Of a stretch of 64,000 bases of DNA, positions 57,564 to 64,000 are shown piece by piece. The DNA comes from Crotalaria pallida (taxonomy: Eukaryota; Streptophyta; Magnoliopsida; Fabales; Fabaceae), in assembly GCA_037953625.1 (NCBI GenBank), contig CM075656.1:81797001-81861000 (forward strand), in the 5' to 3' direction. The translations under genes were made by a program, and so were the position numbers. Position 1 is the stretch's first letter. Each line of letters opens with the position of its first letter. The notes under the pieces are model-generated. The model had not been told where the DNA came from. It ran no database searches and saw only the letters and a list, made by a program, of their open reading frames with translations.

Positions 57564-58832
57564 TTTCCCTTCTTATTCTTCCACTCAAGGTCTTTCCCAT
57601 ATCATTATGGGTTGGTACCACAATGACTCGGGAGTTGTCCGTGCTACAAACCGGAAGCTGCTTGGTTATCAGGTTTTGCGAAGAGTTGTTGTTGTTGGTT
57701 ATATGTAAGAGATATCTTAATTAGGACATCATTGCTGTTATATACATTAAACTGCAGACTGTCAAAGTTATGATGGAATTGTGTTATGCTATGTCGTTAT
57801 GTTGTTACTCTAATCTATATCGTGAATTCATTTGAAGTTATACATTTATTTGCCGATACAATATATGCCATATTAGAAAGATGACAAGCTAATGCAATAA
57901 ACTAATAAAAAAGAAAAGACGAGAAGAAAAGAAAGAGGTTGAGTGATATCAGGTCTTCAGTTTTATTTTAAAGGTGAAAATGTTACTCCCTACTTACTAA
58001 AAGATAATACCTTGACTAGACTTTTATTATTTTGTCCTTATTTATGAGATTTTATGTCAATTTTCATTAACAATTAATTATTTTATTCACATATACTTTT
58101 ATTTAGTTAATATTTTTTAAATTTTCAATAATATTTATAGAAATAGTTTAGGCACTTCTTGGCTTCTTGCTTAGAATGAGTTTTCCAGGGGAAGGTTGAG
58201 CTTTAGCTCTTAAAATAGACCTATAAACACATTTTGTGCTAGAGTGGATAGGGTGTTTCTTGGAGTCCGTGGATTTGACTCACTGTTTTCATGAAAAGGA
58301 TATCAGACACAAGGTCAATTATACATGTCAACAAAAGTTTGCCATCGAATGGTTTAAGAAATGGCATGAGTACTTCAAATTTAAAAATGGTTACTAGCTT
58401 GAGTGTTCAAATCTAAACTGAATCAATGGATAATCGAAAATCGATAAAAAAAATCAAAATTTTGTTTGAAAAATTGATTAAAAATGAATGCGTTTTGATG
58501 ACGAAAAGTGAAAAACCGATCGAATCGGATCGATTTTCGATTTTACTTTTCAAAATCAATTGCACCAATATTTTATTACTAATTTGAAATTTTGCAAAGA
58601 GTCTGTGTCAAAACTTCACATATTATGCGTCCTTTTGCTTAAAAGTTTGTATACATATACAAATAAAATAATTTAACAAATCCTACACATTTTCAATGGA
58701 GTTTATAATATGTTCTCGAATACCTTTTTATTTTTGTTGTATCTATTTAAATTAAACAATAACGGCAAAAGAGTCCGTTATTAGTTTGTTATATAAAACA
58801 TGTATGTATCACAACATTTTACTCTCCATATA
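57560..58832. other. intergenic, no gene seen
   Basis: 57600-57710 is less AT-rich with an unrecognised open stretch ('GWYHNDSGVVRATNRKLLGY'), too short to call. The rest is AT-rich. Confidence 0.3.
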
Positions 58833-59930
58833 TTTTTTTTTTTGGTAAACAAAGGGGGCATACACCCAACAACAAAAACTAATTCAAGAAAACATCCCTA
58901 GGATAAGCAGTCCCTGCATAATCTCGGGACAACAAGGGAACTAAGTCGTTCATAGGGTCACCAAGGAGACAGGTATCAAAGAGTTTATCAATGTTGTAAT
59001 TAGCCAGATAGTCAGCACAGAAATTGCCTTCTCTTTTAGTATGGTTGAAAGAAATCCTCCAATCCCTCTGAATAAAGTGTATTATATGTTGCATTAAGCT
59101 ACTCTTCCCTTCTTCTTGAAGAATTTTAGCTGTTAGAGAGTTGCTGCACAATGGTTAGAGAGTCGCATTCAACTATGATGTTGTTAAAACCTTGGTTCCA
59201 AGCAATAGTGAGCCCAGTAAGGATGCCCCAAAGTTCCGCCTTGTAAGCCGTAGAAACTCCAATTCGTTTGTAGAAGCCGCATAACCATCTCCCATTGGAA
59301 TCTCTAAACAGGCCGCCACAGCCCGCTGCTCCAGGATTCCCTTTTGACGCTCCATCCGTATTAAGCTTTATCCACCCTTCCGGAGGTCTCTTCCAGCCAA
59401 AGAAACTTGTGCCACCTGCTCTCAAGGACTGATTTCTATTGGGGAGGAGCAAGACATGAACCTGCGAGAGAATAAAAAGATTTGGGTTGAGAGGCATTTT
59501 GAAATCTGTATCATAAATAGATTTATTTCTCCACATCCAGATAAAGTAAGAAGAACATAGAAAAATAATTTTCCATTGATTAATAGGATACTTCCCTTTT
59601 CCAGACATCAGGTTGTCTCTGCACCAAGATTGAAGATCACTAGAGAAGAACTCAGTAAGCTCGGTAGCATTGAGGAATTGAGACCAAACATTACGAATCC
59701 TGCTTCAATCACGAAGGGCGTGGATGGTAGTTTCCTTAGTACCTCTGCAATGACTACAATCTGCTTCGCCAATACCCCATTTATTCTTTCGGTTGTTAGT
59801 AAGAATCCGATCATGACCAGCTTTCCACATAAGAAATTTCCATTTTTCCGGGCAGTTTGTCTTCCAAATAGCTTCCCAAGGAATATAGGAGGCCGTGGGG
59901 ATCTCATTAGCTAGGAAGCTGTAGGCATTT
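58833..59930 (-). pseudogene. 5'-truncated L1-type LINE: zf-RVT and RNase H, frameshifted
   Basis: On the minus strand, in order: a zinc-binding reverse-transcriptase linker (zf-RVT) region with broken frames (59608-59907), 'YFIWMWRNKSIYDTDF', and an RVT_3-type RNase H domain (59126-59608) with 'LNTDGASKGNPGAAGCGG' (first Asp), 'YKAELWGIL' (Glu) and 'VECDSLTIV' (Asp). A frameshift near 59140 moves the last part ('HTKREGNFCADYLAN', His and Asp) into another frame (58879-59151). An A-tail corresponds to the T-run just before 58846 on plus. The reverse transcriptase and endonuclease domains are missing. Dead element. Confidence 0.85.
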
Positions 59931-60087
59931 TTAATAGTAAAATTACCATCATTTTTGAAAGAGTAGTTTTATTTTAAAATATGTTCTTGTTCACAATGAG
60001 AGAATATTGTGCTTCAAGTTAATATTCTCTCATTGAACCGTCATACTGGTATACAAATATGGATGAGTCATTAGGCTGTTAATGGAC

Positions 60088-60856
60088 TACTTGGCCCCCA
60101 TGACTTACTTTTTGGCCCCCATTTCAAATTTTCATGGACCAAAATATCCTTAACAGGATTAACATTTCCAGTTTTATAAAACCGGAAAAGTCTTTCCGGT
60201 TTTGCTGAACCGGAAAAAATTCCGGTTTTCCTGAACCGGAATACTTCCGGTACAACACAACCGGAACTATGTAAAATTGATTTGGTAGTATTACTTCTAG
60301 AGTTCTTCTTCTTGGGCTGGTGTATTTCATTGCATCTGATGCTCTGGAGCTTGTTGAACATTTGGGTAATATCAATGACTTTTCTGGCAAAACAAAGTTG
60401 GTTTTGGTACTTCCTATTGTTTGCCTTGACTCCTGCATTATACTATGGAAGTATGGATTTTCTCGTCCTTGTCCAAAACCTTGGAGAAACTACAGGTCAT
60501 TTCAATTTCTGTATTAAAGTTATGGAGGTATGGGATTTGTCCTTATTCTCCATCTATGTTCATGTTTGGATCCAGACAAGGAGAAACTTGGCTAAACTGG
60601 AGCTCTACGCTTGCGGTGTCTGTTCATGTTTGGGCGCCCTCTCAGATCTGTACCAGGTACTTCCTTTTCGAAAGTTCCGGTTGTACTGTACCGGAAGTAT
60701 TCCGGTTTCATTATACCGGAAGTCTTTCGGTTCAGGAAAACCGAAATTTCATTTTCGGTTCAGCAAAACCAAAAATGCTAATACTGTTAAGAGCATTTTG
60801 GTCTATGAAAATTTGAAATGGGGGCCAAAAAGTCAGTCATGGTGCCAAAAAGCAAT
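60088..60856. mobile_element. Pack-MULE-like element holding a Lung-7-TM/GOST gene fragment
   Basis: Inverted termini of about 185 bp: 'CTTGGCCCCCATGACTTAC' (from 60090) answers 'GTCAGTCATGGTGCCAAAAAG' (first 20 from 60832). The match continues through 'TTTTTGGCCCCCATTTCAAA' and a cluster of 'AACCGGAA' words (60170-60270 and 60670-60770). No transposase; the middle is host-gene sequence. 'TTGGCCCCCATTTCAAATTTT'-like terminal sequence is shared with the element at 51438-52270. No clear target duplication. Confidence 0.7.
60299..60660 (+). pseudogene. captured fragment of a Lung seven-transmembrane receptor (GOST/TMEM87-type) gene, intron retained
   Basis: First block (60302-60448) reads 'VLLLGLVYFIASDALELVEH', 'LGNINDFSGKTKLVLVLPIV', 'CLDSCIILW', the conserved TM region of plant Lung_7-TM_R proteins. 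An 8-bp duplication (TATGGAAG) shifts the frame, after which 'WIFSSLSKTLEKLQ' (60454-60495) continues the same protein. Next comes an unspliced GT-AG intron (60496-60575), then 'TRRNLAKLELY' (60576-60608) and, after another shift, 'TLAVSV' and 'WAPSQICTRY' in shortened form. The retained intron shows capture from genomic DNA rather than mRNA. The frame is broken, so no product is expected. Confidence 0.8.
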
Positions 60857-61614
60857 TTCCTTATATCTGTGCGTCATTATCGGTTGCAATCGACCATCAG
60901 ACTGGTAACTGACCGATACGCATGGGCTCAACCACTTCGTTGTATCAGTCCAACAAAAAAGCTATTGACTGGTCTTTTTTGGCAGTCATGCCGTTGAGCC
61001 AGTATCCTCGTGCAGTGCCCGTGGAGACTGTCCATAATAGTTCGCTAATCTACTGATCCGTTGAACATGAGTTCATGGTACCGGTCCATAACACTATCTC
61101 TATTATTAATTATACGAGGATAAAATTGTGAAAATAATAATTGATATTACACTAATTTTAAAAATAATAAATTATACATATATATATATATATATATATA
61201 TTAAAAAGACAACCATTTAAAAAAATGTACTTCTTTCGGTTTATAATATAAGAAAAAAATTAAAATTATGTTTATATATTAAGGAGGTTAAGTTGAATAT
61301 ATTTAATTTTCTTAAATTTATGTAAAAAATAGAGGTATTTTAGGAAAATATATAGCATTGAAAATAAAACAAAAGCTAAGAAAGTTTGTTAATTTTTTCC
61401 TTATATTTCAAACCAAGAGAAGTATGATTTTTTTTTTTATATTACAAACTGGATGTAGTATAACTCTTAACTCCGGTCCTATATAGAAGCACTCTTTGAA
61501 GACTTGCTTTTGGTCTTTAATATAATCTTCATTTCCAATTTCCAATGGCATTAATTACATATTTTTCACAAACATCCTTATTTACTCAACACATTTTAGA
61601 ATTTCAATAATAAT
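60857..61614. other. intergenic, no gene seen
   Basis: 60870-61080 is base-balanced with 'GGCTCAACCACTTCG'/'CCGTTGAGCCAG' inverted words, possibly a remnant of another element. Then AT-rich with (TA)n at 61176-61200. Confidence 0.3.
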
Positions 61615-61616
61615 TA

Positions 61617-61889
61617 CTCCCTCCGTCCCTAAATATAAAGTTTTCTTGTCAATTTTATTTTGTCCCTATTTATAAAGCCCCATACCAATTTTCAATGATC
61701 ATTAATTGCTTTTTTCCACAAACACCCCTATTTATTTAACACTTTTTAGATTCCCAATAATATTAATAGGGATAATTTTGAAATTACATATCAAAAGTTC
61801 ACATTTCCAATACAATTAACTAAAATATTCCACTTTCTTAATGGACGTGAAATCCTCCAAAGAGGCTTTATATTTAGGGACGGAGGGAG
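61617..61889. mobile_element. complete Stowaway MITE
   Basis: Perfect ends 'CTCCCTCCGTCCCTAAATAT' and 'ATATTTAGGGACGGAGGGAG', with TA on both sides (61615-61616, 61890-61891), the Tc1/mariner signature. 273 bp, non-coding. Confidence 0.85.
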
Positions 61890-62369
61890 TACAATAGTAG
61901 TTTTAAAAAAGTATATACTAAAATATTTATATTTTCAATACTATTGATAATACTCCCTCCATTTTATAAGTAGTGTATTTTAAGGTTATGCATGAGTTTT
62001 AAGAAATGATTAAATGATGTAAGAAATTGAGGTATTTTGACTATAATGCCCCTAATATAATCACTATCGAAGAGAAAGAAAAATATTGGAAGTAAAAAAG
62101 AGAATTTGATAAATAAGGTTGTATTAGAAAAAATAGCATTAATTATGTATTGAATTTTATAAAAAAAACAATATATATGAAGCATAAAAAAAACTCTATA
62201 AACACTATACTATATAAAACAAAAATATTACTAACTAACTTTCTCAAATTTTTGATTTTTTTTAAAGAAACTTATATAGGATTGGAAGAGGAAATACTAG
62301 TTTTGAAGTAGTACCCAATTACCCACAGTAAAATCTCACTCTCGCAGCTTTATTTTTAATTAATAAAAT

Positions 62370-62540
62370 GTTAACAAATGTTTTAAGGATATTGTTTAAG
62401 TAAATAAAATAAGTATTTTTATTTTTAGAAATGATACATTTAATATATTAAAAAATGCTGAATTTAAGTTTTCAATATTAATTTACTTATCTTAAAATAC
62501 TTAAACAATATTCTTAGACACTAGTTAACATATCCTTATA
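62370..62540. mobile_element. MITE related to the 32480 and 37155 elements
   Basis: 'GTTAACAAATGTTTTAAGGA' and 'ATTGTTTAAGTA' on the left are inverted on the right ('TACTTAAACAATATTCTTAG', 'CTAGTTAAC'). Confidence 0.5.
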
Positions 62541-62774
62541 CTCCCTCTGGTCATATTTATAAAATAATTTTTTGGATTTTTCTCTTAGCTTCCACCAAGG
62601 AAAGTAGTTAAACTTATTAGTAATATTGGAAATGTAAAAATTTCATATATTTTTTTCAAAATTATCTCTATAATTATTATTGAGATTCTAAAAAGTGTAG
62701 AGTAATAGGAGTTTTTTGAAAGAAAAAAAAAGTAATTAAATATATTAGTGAAACTTAAAATAGAATCTTATACT

Positions 62775-63043
62775 CTCTCAATCCCTAAATATATGACCCA
62801 TTTGGAAGATTTCACGTCCATTAAGAAAGTGGAATAATTTAGTTAATTGTATTGGAAATGTGAACTTGTGATATGTATTTTCAAAATTACCCCTATTAAT
62901 ATTATTGGGAATTTAAAATTTGTTAAATAAATAGGGCTGTTTATGGAAAAAAGTAATTAATGTTCATTGAAAATTAGTAAAGTGTCTTACAAATAGGGAC
63001 AAAATAAAAGTGTTAAAAAGATCTTATATTTAGGAAGGAAGTA
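62775..63043. mobile_element. Stowaway-like MITE
   Basis: 'CTCTCTCAATCCCTAAATAT' at the left and 'TTATATTTAGGAAGGAAG' at the right are imperfect inverted ends. The interior matches 28493-28690. Confidence 0.65.
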
Positions 63044-63164
63044 AACAAGATAAAAATAAAAATTTCAGAAAATGTTATATATAAAATTGGAGGAAATATA
63101 TGGGCTTTTGCCCCCCTTTTTACCAAAAAAAGAAATCGGAGGAAATATATACTCATATACTGTA

Positions 63165-63448
63165 CTCCCTCTGGTCCTATATATAGGACATATTCTAGAA
63201 GCAATCTTTGGTCCTATATATAAGACATTTTTTATTTTCTATGCATCATTTATTGTTTTTTCTCTTTTTTGCCCTTATTAAATGCATGTGTTTTTTGTTG
63301 TTCATTAATGAGTGTGAATTTTTCAAGAAAAGTTGGGAAGGTAAAATTGTAATGTTACAATATGTTCACATAGAATTCATAAAACTAACTAATTTTCTTG
63401 GTTCGAGGAATATGGTTAAGTATGTCCTACATATAGGAGAGGAGCGAG
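63165..63448. mobile_element. Stowaway-like MITE
   Basis: 'CTCCCTCTGGTCCTATATAT' and '...ATATAGGAGAGGAGCGAG' are inverted, with TA each side. The 95-codon frame over it is incidental. Confidence 0.65.
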
Positions 63449-63739
63449 TATATTATAGTATATCAATCCAGGTAGCGGTAGTTGACCTTAATTGACAATG
63501 ACATTTGGCTATCACTCTTTTCTTAATCTCATGTTCAAGGACCGAGACATTTAATTTGATTAGTATATTAATCATCAACTTGCTTGCATACTATTGGTAG
63601 TTGGATCTGACTTCTTCTGCCAAGTTTGAAAAGTGGTCGTTTAACATCATGGCAATTGGCACATGCCAACAATATAGCGCGCCTTATTTTGAGTGCATCT
63701 CAAATTAGAACTCTAGCTTAAAAAAAAATTAAAGATTAA

Positions 63740-64000
63740 TACTCCTTGTGTATTATTTATAAGACCTTTTTGAAGTTTTTCATTTTCATCAAGAATTTTC
63801 TATAAATTTGTTAGTTACATTGAAAATGTGAAAATTTGATATACTTTCTCAAAATTACCCTTGTAATTATTATTGGAGCTCTAAAAAATATTGACTTTAT
63901 AGAGGTATTAGTGCAAAGAAGTAATTAAATGTTATTGGAAATTGAAAAGGGATATTATAAATAAGGCCAAAATAAAAATCTCAAAATGGTCTTATAAATA
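63740..64000. mobile_element. Stowaway-like MITE running into the window edge
   Basis: 'CTCCTTGTGTATTATTTATA' starts the element and '...GGTCTTATAAATA' at the very end is the beginning of the inverted right terminus, cut by the window. Confidence 0.5.

Noticed and set aside
57508..57708. Membrane protein with Tyr-Ile repeats
   Set aside because: Translation of a (TA)n microsatellite followed by unrecognised sequence.
58879..59608. Host RNase H-like gene
   Set aside because: Domain order zf-RVT then RVT_3, the poly(A) tail and frameshifts identify a dead L1-type LINE end.
60282..60908. 208-codon frame across the second capturing element as an intact gene
   Set aside because: It joins out-of-frame pieces, intron and TIR sequence; the true homology moves through three frames.

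Overview
The window looks like nuclear DNA of a eudicot plant, most likely a papilionoid legume. It is AT-rich, has intron-split genes with GT-AG junctions, (TA)n microsatellites, and Stowaway/Tourist/hAT/Mutator MITEs, Au-like SINEs and truncated LINEs. The legume placement is an inference from the repeat flavour and the F-box subfamily. There are no operons, bacterial features, CRISPR arrays or functional tRNA genes.

Region by region. (1) 1-600: the coding exon of a small single-pass membrane protein. (2) 2.8-26.8 kb: a tandem segmental duplication of about 9 kb. Each unit carries one intronless CPR1/CPR30-type F-box gene (4056-5297 and 14512-15765) and a long, highly similar 3' flank. A third, decayed copy of the 3' flank (24.5-26.7 kb) has no F-box gene. 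Insertions differ between units: a gag-only LTR retrotransposon in unit 1, a Harbinger-type and a Mutator-type MITE in unit 2, and a SINE in copy 3. They give a relative chronology. (3) 26.8-34.7 kb: gene-free, MITE-rich, with nested SINEs. (4) 34965-40529: an 18-exon ERD6-like monosaccharide transporter gene (489 aa), with several MITEs in its introns and one GC-AG intron. (5) 41.4-44.5 kb: an RTE LINE tail, a small retroposon and a non-autonomous hAT element holding a 38-bp GA-rich tandem repeat. (6) 45145-50223: a nine-exon LEC14B/DCAF11-type WD40 gene (482 aa). (7) 50.2-64 kb: no intact host gene, but structurally the most unusual part. It has two long-TIR Mutator-like elements that each hold a host-gene fragment (an ASR gene piece at 51.8 kb and a Lung-7-TM/GOST gene piece at 60.3-60.7 kb), a 3.4-kb inverted repeat with arms of nearly 1 kb, a frameshifted L1 tail with RNase H, and a cluster of Stowaway-like MITEs.

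The intact genes are independent housekeeping or stress genes: SCF substrate receptors, a CUL4-DDB1 substrate receptor candidate and a vacuolar-type sugar carrier. They show no sign of working as one system. The main novelty is in the transposon biology: two gene-capturing elements sharing terminal sequence, and F-box genes whose upstream sequence ends in a hAT-like element about 100 bp before the start codon.
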